Part shown: one piece after another, positions 35,244 to 43,762 of the stretch
Position numbering within the stretch: the first letter of the stretch is position 1
Layout of the letters: the number at the start of each line of letters is the position of its first letter
Assembly: GCF_001580545.1 (NCBI RefSeq)
Contig: NZ_LRBG01000037.1
Coordinates: forward strand, 310,001-374,000
Direction of reading: 5' to 3'
Length of the DNA: 64,000 nucleotides
Source of the DNA: Paraburkholderia monticola
Lineage (GTDB): Bacteria > Pseudomonadota > Gammaproteobacteria > Burkholderiales > Burkholderiaceae
Translations under genes and position numbers: made by a program
The notes under the pieces: generated by a model
Seen by the model: only the letters and a program-made list of their open reading frames with translations
Told to the model about the DNA's origin: nothing
The model's database searches: none

Positions 35244-35744
35244 ATGAGCAGCATCGTGGAGCTTTTCAGGCACTTGACGGCGGGCGTGTACGTGATTGGC
35301 GTGTCAGACGGCGATCGCCGGGACGCATTCACGGCAAGTGCGGTCATGCAGGTTTCATTCTCTCCATTGCTCATTGCAGTCGGGATTAGCCCAACTCACG
35401 AGTCTTACAAGCTTCTCCATGACGGACAGGGATTTGCCATCAGCGTATTGCGGGCGGAGCAACAGGATCTCGCGCGGCACTTCGGAACGCAGTCCGGCCG
35501 TACTGTCGACAAACTTGCATCGACGCGCTGGCAGCCGGGTATGACGGGGGCGCCCCTTCTGCTCGATGCGCTCGCGCATTTCGACTGTCGGGTCGTCAAT
35601 GACTTCGAAGCGGGAGATCACAGGTTGGTCGTTGGACAGGTACTGGATGGAGCGACCGTCAGTCCCGCAGGCGAACCGCTGATCTACGCGCAGACAGGTA
35701 ATCTGGACGGCAGCGCCAGTCTCTACCCCGCAACATTTTCGTGA
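35244..35744 (+). CDS. Flavin reductase-like (FMN-binding) protein
   Basis: A 166-residue split-barrel flavoprotein: TAGVYVIG, FTASAVMQVSFSPLLIAVGI, FAISVLRAEQQDLARHFG and FDCRVVNDFEAGDHRLVVGQV are characteristic of the small flavin reductases that supply reduced FMN/FAD to monooxygenases. AGGAGG lies six bases before the ATG. The next gene starts about 125 bases downstream on the same strand. No partner monooxygenase is encoded in the window, so the enzyme it serves is unknown. Confidence 0.87.
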   Translation: MSSIVELFRHLTAGVYVIGVSDGDRRDAFTASAVMQVSFSPLLIAVGISPTHESYKLLHDGQGFAISVLRAEQQDLARHFGTQSGRTVDKLASTRWQPGMTGAPLLLDALAHFDCRVVNDFEAGDHRLVVGQVLDGATVSPAGEPLIYAQTGNLDGSASLYPATFS

Positions 35745-35869
35745 GAGCGCTGGAGATCCGTGTGCACGTTGTGCCTCGGCTCGCTTTTCACGATCACCAG
35801 GCATGCGTGCTGCTCGAACTCGAACACGGTAGTCAACCGACGATCCGCGCCATTCTCGAGGAGTCCAGC

Positions 35870-37006
35870 ATGAAAGCACTGGTTTATGAAGGTCCCCGCA
35901 AAGTTGTCGTGAAAGAAATGCCGGATGCGAAAATCGAGCGACCTACGGATGTGCTCGTGAAGATCACGACCACCAACATCTGCGGTTCGGACCTGCATAT
36001 GTACGAAGGTCGCACGAATATGGAATCGGGCCGCATTCTCGGGCACGAAAATCTCGGTGTCGTCGTCGAAGTGGGTAACGCTGTCGAGCGCATCAAGACA
36101 GGCGATCGCGTGTGCATGCCGTTCAATATCGGCTGTGGTTTTTGCAAGAACTGCGAGCGGGGTCTGACCGGGTTCTGCTTGACGACGAATCCCGGCGTCG
36201 CAGGCGCAGCGTATGGATTTGCAGGTATGGGACCGTATAGTGGCGGCCAGGCGGAATATCTGCGTGTGCCGTTCGGTGACTTCAATTGCCTCGTTCTGCC
36301 ACCGGATGCCGAAGAAAAGGAAAACGACTACGTGATGCTGTCGGATATCTTTCCGACCGGTTATCACGCAACGGTGCTTGCCGGTGTCGAACCTGGCGAT
36401 AGCGTCGTGATCTATGGCGCAGGCCCCGTGGGTTTGATGGCCGCGCTGTCAGCATCAATCAAGGGGGCCAGCAAGATCATGGTGGTGGACAGCCATCCGG
36501 ACCGGCTGAAGCTCGCGGAGAAGATGGGCGCGATTCCCGTCGACGACAGGGACGGATCGTCGGCTGACAGGATTCTCGAGATGACCGGCGGAGAAGGCGC
36601 TGATCGCGGTTGCGAATGCGTCGGCTATCAATGCAGTTGCAAAGGCCACGAAGTGCCGAATCTGACGATGAACAACCTGATCAAGGCGGTGCGTCCCACA
36701 GGGGGGATCGGCGTGGTCGGCGTGTTCGTCGCTGAAGATGCCCACGCCGAAGATCCGTTGCAGAAGAAAGGCCAACTTGCGCTCGACTTCGGGCAATTGT
36801 GGATGAAGGGACAGCACATTGCGACTGGCCAGGCGAACGTCAAGGCTTACAACCGCAAGCTGCGCGATCTGATTGCGGCGGGCAAGGCGAATCCGTCGCA
36901 GATCATCTCTCACGAGTTACCGCTCGCGAGCGCCCCTGATGGATATAAGCACTTCGACGAACGGGACGATGGCTGGACGAAGGTTGTGCTCAAACCCGCA
37001 GCCTGA
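35870..37006 (+). CDS. Zinc-dependent alcohol dehydrogenase, glutathione-independent formaldehyde dehydrogenase-like
   Basis: A 378-residue MDR enzyme. Catalytic zinc Cys in NICGSDLHMYEG and His in GHENLGVV; structural zinc Cys cluster CGFCKNCERGLTGFC (four Cys); nucleotide-binding GAGPVGLMAALSA. The long insert around CECVGYQCSCKGHE and the PDAEEKENDYVMLSDIFPTG block match the formaldehyde dismutase/glutathione-independent formaldehyde dehydrogenase branch. The ATG at 35870 is preceded by GAGGAG; a longer frame from 35741 would overlap the flavin reductase stop. Likely role: aldehyde detoxification. Confidence 0.9.
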   Translation: MKALVYEGPRKVVVKEMPDAKIERPTDVLVKITTTNICGSDLHMYEGRTNMESGRILGHENLGVVVEVGNAVERIKTGDRVCMPFNIGCGFCKNCERGLTGFCLTTNPGVAGAAYGFAGMGPYSGGQAEYLRVPFGDFNCLVLPPDAEEKENDYVMLSDIFPTGYHATVLAGVEPGDSVVIYGAGPVGLMAALSASIKGASKIMVVDSHPDRLKLAEKMGAIPVDDRDGSSADRILEMTGGEGADRGCECVGYQCSCKGHEVPNLTMNNLIKAVRPTGGIGVVGVFVAEDAHAEDPLQKKGQLALDFGQLWMKGQHIATGQANVKAYNRKLRDLIAAGKANPSQIISHELPLASAPDGYKHFDERDDGWTKVVLKPAA

Positions 37007-37016
37007 GTGGACTCTG

Positions 37017-37032
37017 TGAGCACCTGTGCTCA
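37017..37032. terminator. Hairpin between convergent genes, possible bidirectional terminator
   Basis: TGAGCA-CCTG-TGCTCA forms a six-base-pair stem with a four-base loop, 10 bases after the dehydrogenase stop and between two convergent genes. No T-tract follows, so strength is doubtful. The 12-mer TGTGCTCAAACC is repeated here (37025) and at the end of the coding region (36986). Confidence 0.35.
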
Positions 37033-37132
37033 AACCGACAATGCCGTTTCAGCGCGGGCTGGAACGGCTCATGACAAGAAACAGTAACTTCGCGCGGTTG
37101 CGCGACCGGGGATGCGGCAACAGGCCAAACTC

Positions 37133-38404
37133 CTATCTGCTTGCATCGCGCGTACCGGTCACGTTGGCAATGGCGGCATTCACCCTGAGCGGCGGACCGT
37201 TGTCGTCAAACGGCGGTTCGACGACGAAGCGGCCTATCACGCCGGGCTCGAAAACCAGGCAGCAGGTCGAGCCGCCATACTGGAAGAAGCCTAGCTCGTC
37301 GCCTTTCCTGACATGCTGGCCAGGCAGCGCCTCGATCATGCAGGACGACACGTCCGCCATGCCCACGAACACGCACGCCACCTGCCCGACTGCCGGGTCG
37401 TCGCAACTGATCACGATTACCGCACGCGCGGCCAGAGCGGTTATATAGCCTTGTGAATCGTTCAGACCGCTTGGGTCCTCGCCTTCGCTGTCGGCATTCG
37501 AGTAGTAACTGCCGTCAACTGTATAAGCGTGCGTGATCACGCCACTTACCGGTGCATGCCAGCGGTGATAATTGAATGCGCTCAAGAATGCCTGGTAAAC
37601 GGAGCCGCCGGCAAAACGCGGCGTCAGTTCGGGTTGATGCAACGTCAACATGTCCTGCAGTGAATACGGCTGCGATTTGATCCAGAACGTGTCCGAAATT
37701 TTTACGTCATGCTGGATGTTATACGGCGCGGCTTCGCACGCGCTGACAATCACCCTATCGTCGTCCGGTTCATCCACGGGCCGCTCTCCAGCGCGAAATC
37801 GCCGCGTGAAGAAGTCGTTCCACGAAGCGAATCCCCAATAGCGTTGACGAGGATCGCACACGAATTGCGATAGCGCGATGCGCCTATCGGCTTCGGCACA
37901 AAACCATCCGTTGGGTGGCGATGTGTTCAGGTGTTCGCGTGAATGCGGGCCGCTCAGAAAGCCGCACCAGCAGTTCAGCACGTGCTTGAGCTGCGCGTTC
38001 AGAGCCGGATCGCGAAAGAGCGCGTATCCGGATGGCATGCACATTGGCCAATCGAGCACCGCGTTCAGTGGACAATGAATCAGGCCTGATTCGCTAAAAG
38101 GCGGAGCATACGTCATCAGGTAGTCGACGATCGTCATCAACTCGTCGATCGACGAATAGCCGAGCACATAACCAGCTTCCCGCGCCTGAGCAATGGCCCG
38201 CGTCATATCCATCCTGAGCACGGGATCACCTTGCACGAGTGCAGCAAGTTCGTCGACGGCACGCGTGCGCGGCGAATTGTCCGCCCGCTCGCGCGCTTTT
38301 GCTGCGAGGTCGCACCGGTAGCGTGCCAGGTGGGTTTCTTCCCTCGGCAACCACTCCCCTAGTCTGCGCCGCTGTGTCTGGGTATCCGCTGCGTCGTCTG
38401 CCAT
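37133..38404 (-). CDS. Phosphatidylserine-decarboxylase-family protein with N-terminal PSDC domain (PsiD-like)
   Basis: A 423-residue protein. Residues about 30-170 match the PSDC-type domain that precedes the catalytic part in fungal/bacterial PSD-like amino acid decarboxylases; residues about 200-415 are the PSD domain. The autocleavage motif is GGST (YGGSTCC near residue 388), where Ser becomes the pyruvoyl group, and an FNYHRWHAPVSG motif supplies the conserved His. The best-known member is PsiD, an L-tryptophan decarboxylase. Lacking membrane helices, this is more likely a soluble amino acid decarboxylase than a phospholipid enzyme. Substrate unknown. Confidence 0.82.
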   Translation of the reverse strand: MADDAADTQTQRRRLGEWLPREETHLARYRCDLAAKARERADNSPRTRAVDELAALVQGDPVLRMDMTRAIAQAREAGYVLGYSSIDELMTIVDYLMTYAPPFSESGLIHCPLNAVLDWPMCMPSGYALFRDPALNAQLKHVLNCWCGFLSGPHSREHLNTSPPNGWFCAEADRRIALSQFVCDPRQRYWGFASWNDFFTRRFRAGERPVDEPDDDRVIVSACEAAPYNIQHDVKISDTFWIKSQPYSLQDMLTLHQPELTPRFAGGSVYQAFLSAFNYHRWHAPVSGVITHAYTVDGSYYSNADSEGEDPSGLNDSQGYITALAARAVIVISCDDPAVGQVACVFVGMADVSSCMIEALPGQHVRKGDELGFFQYGGSTCCLVFEPGVIGRFVVEPPFDDNGPPLRVNAAIANVTGTRDASR

Positions 38405-38460
38405 GCCTTGCCTTTACAGGTTGGTTGAAGTGGAAATAGCGGCTTGAGAAGTCGAGCAAG

Positions 38461-39031
38461 TCATTTCGCGCGCGGCGGGTCGAGACTGTCGTCGGGCTCC
38501 CTTCGGCCGTTGCGGATCTGTTCGACACAGGTCGCCACCGCCTCGGCGACGTTGGCGACTTCAGTGCGCATGTCCTCGTCGTGATCGAGTGTCACATGGC
38601 TCGTCGCATAAGGCTCGTAGTAGCCGATAAAGCGATCCAGACGCGACTTCGCGCCTGACTCGATGAAGCCCATCCAGTCTAGCCAGTCCGTCAGTGCGCG
38701 CCGGGAGCCTTCAATGCCGGCGACGTCGCCATGCACGACGAGGCCGTACGCCCTGCCCGCCAGATGTTTTGGGTAATCCCAGCCGGTAGTCCAGGTCTGC
38801 GAAACCGGCGCCTGCTTTCTCCGTCAATGGCGACTTGCGTGCGTCCGAATACGCATCCCATGCAATGGCTTCGAGGCGCGCGAGAGATTCGTCTTCCTTG
38901 CGAAATGCCGGATCGTAGAAGCGGGCCATGAATCGCTCCCGAAATGCGTCACGCGACATGGGGTCCGTGACCTGACCTTTTCGGACGTCGACGGTTTGAC
39001 GTAGATCAGTCGGTTTGGATCGGGCGCTCAT
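38461..39031 (-). pseudogene. Flavodoxin/NADPH-dependent FMN reductase family gene with internal deletion
   Basis: The 5' part (39031 leftwards) encodes VRKGQVTDPMSRDAFRERF through EKAGAGFADLDYRL. At about 38770 the frame shifts directly into GWDYPKHLAGRAYGLVVHGD, IEGSRRALTDWLDWMGFIE and YYEPYATSH, the C-terminal part of the same family. The FMN-binding middle (flavodoxin core with the CSSR-type loop and Cys-rich segment) is missing, roughly 200 codons judging from remembered homologues. Both halves remain well preserved, so the deletion looks recent. Confidence 0.75.
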
Positions 39032-39147
39032 GAGGGTTCGCGAGGGGCGGAAACTGATTGCAAGTGGAGCAAGCCTCGTACCTCGATCGAGCCTTTCATT
39101 TTCCTGCCGGAACGACTACTGAGTCGTAACGTCCCCACCTTCCATGT

Positions 39148-40176
39148 TCAAGGTTGCCCCTCGCCTCCAGACGCGCCATACACCTGCCCCGTGATGTAAC
39201 TCGATCGCGCAGCTGCAAGCTGCACATAGATGGGAGCAATTTCAGCAGGCTGCCCTGGACGCCCCATCGGCGTTTGCGCGCCGAATTGCACGACATTCTT
39301 CATCGTCTGTCCGCCGCTGACCTGCAACGGCGTCCAGAATGGACCCGGCGCCACGGCGTTTACGCGTATCCCGCGCGCGACTAGCTGCTTCGCCAGCGAC
39401 TTCGTGAAGTTCGCAATCGCGGCCTTCGTCATCGCATAGTCGAGCAGGTTGATCGAAGGATCGTAAGCATTCACCGAACTCGTATTGACGATCGCAGCGC
39501 CGGCCGGCATATGGGGGATCGCGGCTTTGGTAATCCAGAACATTCCATAAAGATTGGTGCGCAACGTCCAGTCGAAATCTTCGGTGCTGATATCGAGGAT
39601 CGAATCGTGACTATGCTGGCGCCCTGCGTTGTTCACCAGAACGTCGAGTCCACCCATGCCGTTGGCCGCGCGGTCGACCATCTGTTTGCAGAACGTCTCG
39701 TCGCGGATATCACCCGGCAGCGCAAACGCAGTGCGGCCCGCGGAGCGGATCAATTGAACCACTTCCTGCGCGTCCGGTTCCTCCGCGGGCAAATAGACGA
39801 TCGATACATCCGCACCCTCCCGCGCGAACGCAATCGCGACCGCGCGACCAATGCCCGAATCGCCGCCGGTAATCAGTGCCTTGCGGCCAGCAAGCAGCCC
39901 GCTGCCGCGATAGCTCGATTCGCCGTGATCGGGACGCGGCGTCATGCGGCCGGCAAGACCCGGCCACGGTTGCTGCTGCTCGGGAAAAGGCGGATGCGGA
40001 AACAGCGAGCGCGGATCGCGCACGGCGGAGCCTGACACCCGCGTCGACGGGGTGCTCCCGCTCGCATCTGGCGACCCGGAATCGGCGAGCGTGTTGCCCG
40101 CGAACGCCGCGGCCAGACCCGCCGCAGCACCTTGAATCACCTTGCGGCGGCCCGGAGAAACTTCGTCGGACGGCAT
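39148..40176 (-). CDS. YghA-like short-chain dehydrogenase with twin-arginine-like leader
   Basis: A 342-residue SDR of the YghA type. Its N-terminus has GRRKVIQGAAAGLAAAFAG (residues 9-27), resembling a twin-arginine signal, then a linker with the family PPFPEQQQPWPG and MTPRPDHGE segments. The SDR core has TGGDSGIG, NNAGRQ, catalytic Ser in NTSSVN and YAMTK. It ends GQVYGASGGEGQP. The ATG at 40176 has GGGAGAG upstream. An exported, NAD(P)H-using SDR would need cofactor loading before Tat export; otherwise the leader may be a vestigial anchor. Substrate unknown. Confidence 0.87.
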   Translation of the reverse strand: MPSDEVSPGRRKVIQGAAAGLAAAFAGNTLADSGSPDASGSTPSTRVSGSAVRDPRSLFPHPPFPEQQQPWPGLAGRMTPRPDHGESSYRGSGLLAGRKALITGGDSGIGRAVAIAFAREGADVSIVYLPAEEPDAQEVVQLIRSAGRTAFALPGDIRDETFCKQMVDRAANGMGGLDVLVNNAGRQHSHDSILDISTEDFDWTLRTNLYGMFWITKAAIPHMPAGAAIVNTSSVNAYDPSINLLDYAMTKAAIANFTKSLAKQLVARGIRVNAVAPGPFWTPLQVSGGQTMKNVVQFGAQTPMGRPGQPAEIAPIYVQLAAARSSYITGQVYGASGGEGQP

Positions 40177-40633
40177 GTCGCTCTCCCGGTTGTGCCCTTC
40201 AATTGGGCATGTCGATCGTCGCGCATGGCGAGTGCCGCGCGTCATGCACGACGTCGAGCAACCCCTATGCCGCGAGCGTGCGCGCCAAACCGCGTCAACG
40301 CCGCTCGGAGCTTCGGTCGCTTAGCGCCGCACAAACAAACGTAAGCGCCGCCACGGTATGCGAGCGAGGCGCATCACAATTCACGGACAGGTATGGCACG
40401 CATCGGCAACGATCCTTCTGCTGGCATGGCCAACGGGGACTGCCGGAGGTGGGACATTCGTATCTCTGGATCTGCGACGGCGCGGTATTGTCGCGCCGTC
40501 GGCGGAGTCAGCCGATCACCACATGCATAATGGAAGTCGAGCGTCTGGTAGAAATTACTCTTTGCGAAGTGGCCTTGCCGAGTATGCCTTGGCGCTCACC
40601 CGCGATGCCTTGCGAAGGAAAATGGAGGACAGC
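40177..40633. other. Intergenic region
   Basis: No gene recognised in these 457 bases. It should hold the promoter of the SDR gene (left) and that of the GAF-kinase remnant (right), whose GGAGG ribosome site is at 40624-40628. Confidence 0.3.
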
Positions 40634-40858
40634 ATGAGTACGGTCCGGACAGTGCCGCCACGGGACCTTTACATTACCCCTGAACTGCATCGCCGGGTGC
40701 CCAGGGAGGTAGATCACCCTGGCGAAAAACTTGCGCTACAGGACATTGAGGCGCAGATGCTGGACCATCCAGACCAGTTGCTACCCAAGCTTGTCGAACA
40801 TGTCAGCGCCATTCTGGAATGCCTCGGACAGCACATTCCACCGCGTTCGGCGTCCGCC
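40634..40858 (+). pseudogene. GAF-domain sensor kinase, 5' remnant
   Basis: ATG 40634 with GGAGG upstream begins MSTVRTVPPRDLYITPELHRRVP, then DHPGEKLALQDIEAQMLDHPDQLLPKLVE. This is the stereotyped N-terminus of Burkholderiales sensor kinases that carry a GAF domain after a short leader. Homology stops near 40800, before the GAF domain, where the sequence runs into the oppositely oriented DUF2934 gene. The remaining open frame to 41038 is antisense to that gene. Confidence 0.65.
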
Positions 40859-40861
40859 GAT

Positions 40862-41032
40862 CTAGCTCTGTCGATTTTTCAAGGCCTGCCGCTGTTCTTC
40901 CGCCACTTCCGCCTCAACCTCGCTTCTCGCCTTTCGCCAGTATTCGTCTGCGCACCCCTCCATGCTGCCATCCGCCTGCCAGAGTTCATAGGCCCTAGTC
41001 CGGATACGTTGTTCCATGGTCTCCGGTTGCAT
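40862..41032 (-). CDS. DUF2934 domain protein
   Basis: A 56-residue protein containing the DUF2934 motif RIRTRAYELWQADGSMEGCADEYW followed by a charged helix (KARSEVEAEVAEEQ). These small proteins are common in rhizobia and Burkholderia; the function is unknown. The ATG at 41032 has GGGAG upstream. The family usually appears near stress or glycogen/trehalose genes; here it abuts the truncated GAF-kinase gene. Confidence 0.7.
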   Translation of the reverse strand: MQPETMEQRIRTRAYELWQADGSMEGCADEYWRKARSEVEAEVAEEQRQALKNRQS

Positions 41033-41158
41033 TCCTGAACGCTCCCTTGGTACCGACTTTGCCTCAGCGCGCAGACCCATGGCCAACGCCATCACACGGA
41101 ATGGTACCTCTCGTGTCGCGAGACCGGTAAGATGCAGAAATGCGCCGCCGACCCGGAG

Positions 41159-42439
41159 CTAATCCTCGACGGCTCCTGCTACCGACCGCGCTCGCGGCGC
41201 TTCTTCCGCCCGCCATCCCCTGGTCGCGCGAGGACTGAAAAAGCAAGCCGCAGTGCCGACACAGAGAACAATCGCGGTGAAACGGAAAAGGCGCACGTAT
41301 ATCTCAGGTGCGGACACGCCTTGCCGAAGCGCACTTTCCGCGAGCCATCCAAAGCAGTTGCTCGTCACCGCCACGCCCAGAAAAACCATGCTATTAAGTA
41401 TGCCGAGCCGTAGTCCCAAAGTCCGATCGGGAGAGATCGCGCGAGCCTGCGACATCACCAGTGGATGAATTGCACCGACACTGAACAGCACGCAGACCAG
41501 AGATGCGCTCAAAGATGCGCTATACGCCGGCGCACCTGCGAGCAGCGAGGCGGCAAGCAGACCAAGCGACATGCCAGCCAGTGACAGTGCCTTCAGCGAA
41601 ACCCGTCGCACCAGAAGCGGCATCATCAACGATATCACCAGCGCAGCTACGCTCGCAGCCGTCATCACGTGTCCCCGTGCAATCGTGTCCAGATGAAATA
41701 CATCTTTGAAATAAGGACCACCCCACGACGTTCTGAACGTGCCGCCCGCCGACATCGCGAAACATACCGGCAGCAGTGCCAGGAACGCGACGTTGGCAGA
41801 GCAACACCTTCGTCCAGCGTGCTGTTGCTCACCGGCCGTTTCATTCGGCGATGCCTGCGATGACTGCAATAGCCGTGGCTGCCGCCACAGAACGATGCCC
41901 ACTCCCGCGGTTGCCACGAACATTGCTGCCGCGGCGATACCCATTGCCGACCGCCAGCCAATCTTCGACGTCGCCCACGCCAACGGCAATGCGGCGATCA
42001 ATGCACCGAGAATTCCAATGCCGCTTGCAACCGTTACCAATCTCACCTGACGCGGCCCATGTCCGGAGACCAGCACATAGTTGAGCAGTCCCATGAATAT
42101 GGGCGCGCAGCCGACGCCCAAGGCAGCCTGAGACGCGAGCGCCACGGTCGCATCGTGGGTCAACGGAAGTGCCGCCGCTCCCGCCGTGCCGACACACATG
42201 CAGAGCGTCGTTGGCCGGCCGACGCCGAACCGGTCGAAGGCAACGCCGAGGGGAAGTTGTGCGACGGCGAAAGTGAGAAAAAATGCTCCCGCAAATGACC
42301 CGAACATCTTCTCCGTCAGACCGTAGCCTGCAATCAGTTGCGGCGCGACCACCGCAAGATAGCTACGGAAGAACTGGCTCAACAGGTAGGCGAACGTGAG
42401 TATCCATATCGCAGGATCACGCTGGCGCTCATCGGCCAT
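41159..42439 (-). CDS. Major facilitator superfamily transporter
   Basis: A 426-residue MFS protein with 12 predicted helices. The loop 2-3 signature is seen as GVAFDRFGVGRPT; helix 1 contains FAYLLSQFFRSYLAVVAP and helix 7 FAMSAGGTFRTSWGGPYF, typical of the YfkF/NarK-unrelated drug or anion-cation symporter groups. The central cytosolic loop (about 195-220) is Gln/Cys-rich. The ATG at 42439 follows GGAGAG. No operon partner, so substrate cannot be inferred. Confidence 0.85.
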   Translation of the reverse strand: MADERQRDPAIWILTFAYLLSQFFRSYLAVVAPQLIAGYGLTEKMFGSFAGAFFLTFAVAQLPLGVAFDRFGVGRPTTLCMCVGTAGAAALPLTHDATVALASQAALGVGCAPIFMGLLNYVLVSGHGPRQVRLVTVASGIGILGALIAALPLAWATSKIGWRSAMGIAAAAMFVATAGVGIVLWRQPRLLQSSQASPNETAGEQQHAGRRCCSANVAFLALLPVCFAMSAGGTFRTSWGGPYFKDVFHLDTIARGHVMTAASVAALVISLMMPLLVRRVSLKALSLAGMSLGLLAASLLAGAPAYSASLSASLVCVLFSVGAIHPLVMSQARAISPDRTLGLRLGILNSMVFLGVAVTSNCFGWLAESALRQGVSAPEIYVRLFRFTAIVLCVGTAACFFSPRATRGWRAEEAPRARSVAGAVED

Positions 42440-42991
42440 TGCACTCTCCGTCCGATCAAAGATGGAACGTCCAGAAGCACTGGTAGCACGAACCGTGCGT
42501 ACCAACACAATCAGTTGCAGCGCGGATGCGCGAGAAAGAAGCGCAGTATCTCCGCACTCGCGTCCGGTCCGGAAGGATCAGTGTAGGAGCCACACGGGCT
42601 TCCGCCCGACCGTGGATGCTGCGCGCCGTGGATTAGGTTTCATCGCGTGTCCGTTTGATAGGGCTCAAGTCAAAGACCCTAACGGATGCGCTCCACGAGC
42701 GCCGCCTTGACCGCCGACGATGCGTGCAGCACACCGCTTACGAGATTCGACTCGATCGTTACGACGGCGAATTCCGGAGAGACCTCAGCGGCAATGCTCG
42801 CCAATCCGAGCACCTCTGGATGTCGAGCCGTTCGTTCGCCGCGCGTACCGCTTCAAGGTCTCGTTTCGAAAAACACTGGAGGCCGAGCACCAGTTTCGCG
42901 TCGAGTGACTGTCTTCTTGACGACCAACTGGCTGCGGATTGCCATGCGGATTAGACCCGTGCGGTTCGTGTTCGCGGGAAAGCGTCATGCG
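42440..42991 (-). pseudogene. Gene-poor 550 bp with a possible maturation-protease-like tail fragment
   Basis: No complete gene. On the minus strand a frame ending at the TAG 42679-42681 reads HPEVLGLASIAAEVSPEF, then VVTIES and HASSAVKAALVERIR-stop. It is open only from about 42855 and lacks an N-terminus. It resembles the end of hydrogenase-type maturation proteases, but the match is from memory and weak. The remaining DNA shows nothing I can name. Confidence 0.25.
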
Positions 42992-43441
42992 TCACCGTCT
43001 GAAGTGGTCGTCAGATGACTGCCCGCATACGATCGCTGTCAGTACCAATGGAATCACCGGATGCACGACTGCAGTACTTCCCGCACTTACGAGAAGACGC
43101 TTGACCGAATCCGCCGCGCCCAGCACCACCGCGCCGTATATTGGACTCGATGAAGCTTTCCCTCCCCCAACGGTAAAAAGTGGGTCACCTGGCTGATAGC
43201 CAAACACAGCATGAACGGGAAGGCCGAATGCAGTCAAGCCGGCGCCGCTCGCGGGGCGGAATGCATTCACTGAATCGGGCTCAACGTGCATGGGTGGAAT
43301 GTTGATCGAATGCGCTTCAACGAGGCCGCCGACGAAGTCATGTGCAGTTTCCGCGCACATCAGTTGATCATCAAGCGCGAAGCTGGAGGCTGACGTTGGA
43401 AAAATTGCAATTACTGCCAGAAGCCAGGAGAGTAGTCGCAT
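42992..43441 (-). CDS. Secreted hypothetical protein
   Basis: A 149-residue protein with a clear Sec signal (MRLLSWLLAVIAIFPTSASSFA) and a mature domain containing HSINIPPMHVEPDSVNAF, GLPVHAVFGYQPGDPLF and a hydrophobic C-terminal segment (VVHPVIPLVLTAIVCG). AGGAAGG precedes the ATG at 43441. No family recognised; periplasmic location expected. The same frame upstream begins MCRVLLVDDDTVTQ at 43519, which looks like the first residues of a response regulator and may be a scar. Confidence 0.6.
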   Translation of the reverse strand: MRLLSWLLAVIAIFPTSASSFALDDQLMCAETAHDFVGGLVEAHSINIPPMHVEPDSVNAFRPASGAGLTAFGLPVHAVFGYQPGDPLFTVGGGKASSSPIYGAVVLGAADSVKRLLVSAGSTAVVHPVIPLVLTAIVCGQSSDDHFRR

Positions 43442-43762
43442 ACCAACCTTCCTTAGCGTGGGCTGAGGAGATGATTTTTGGGTCACCGTATCGTCGTCTA
43501 CAAGGAGAACTCTGCACATGTTCGGTCCGTCGCTTTGCTGGACATACAGGGTCGCTCATTGCAACCGCCCGGCAACGTGACCCACTGATGCCGAGGCGAC
43601 CAGACTTTCACCCGCAGCCGGCCCGTTGGCCGGTTTTTACCCTTCGCGAGTGAGCAGCCCGACATTATTCCCGACACGTCATGATGAACCTACACCGCGC
43701 CCGCAGGCTGGCCCACCAGCACCGGGCCCCGATGACGGAAATGCAAACATGCGCCCGTTGCG
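43442..43762. other. Intergenic region
   Basis: No gene supported. It includes the response-regulator-like start at 43519-43480 (minus strand) noted for the secreted protein gene, and the region downstream of the YdeP-like gene. Confidence 0.3.
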
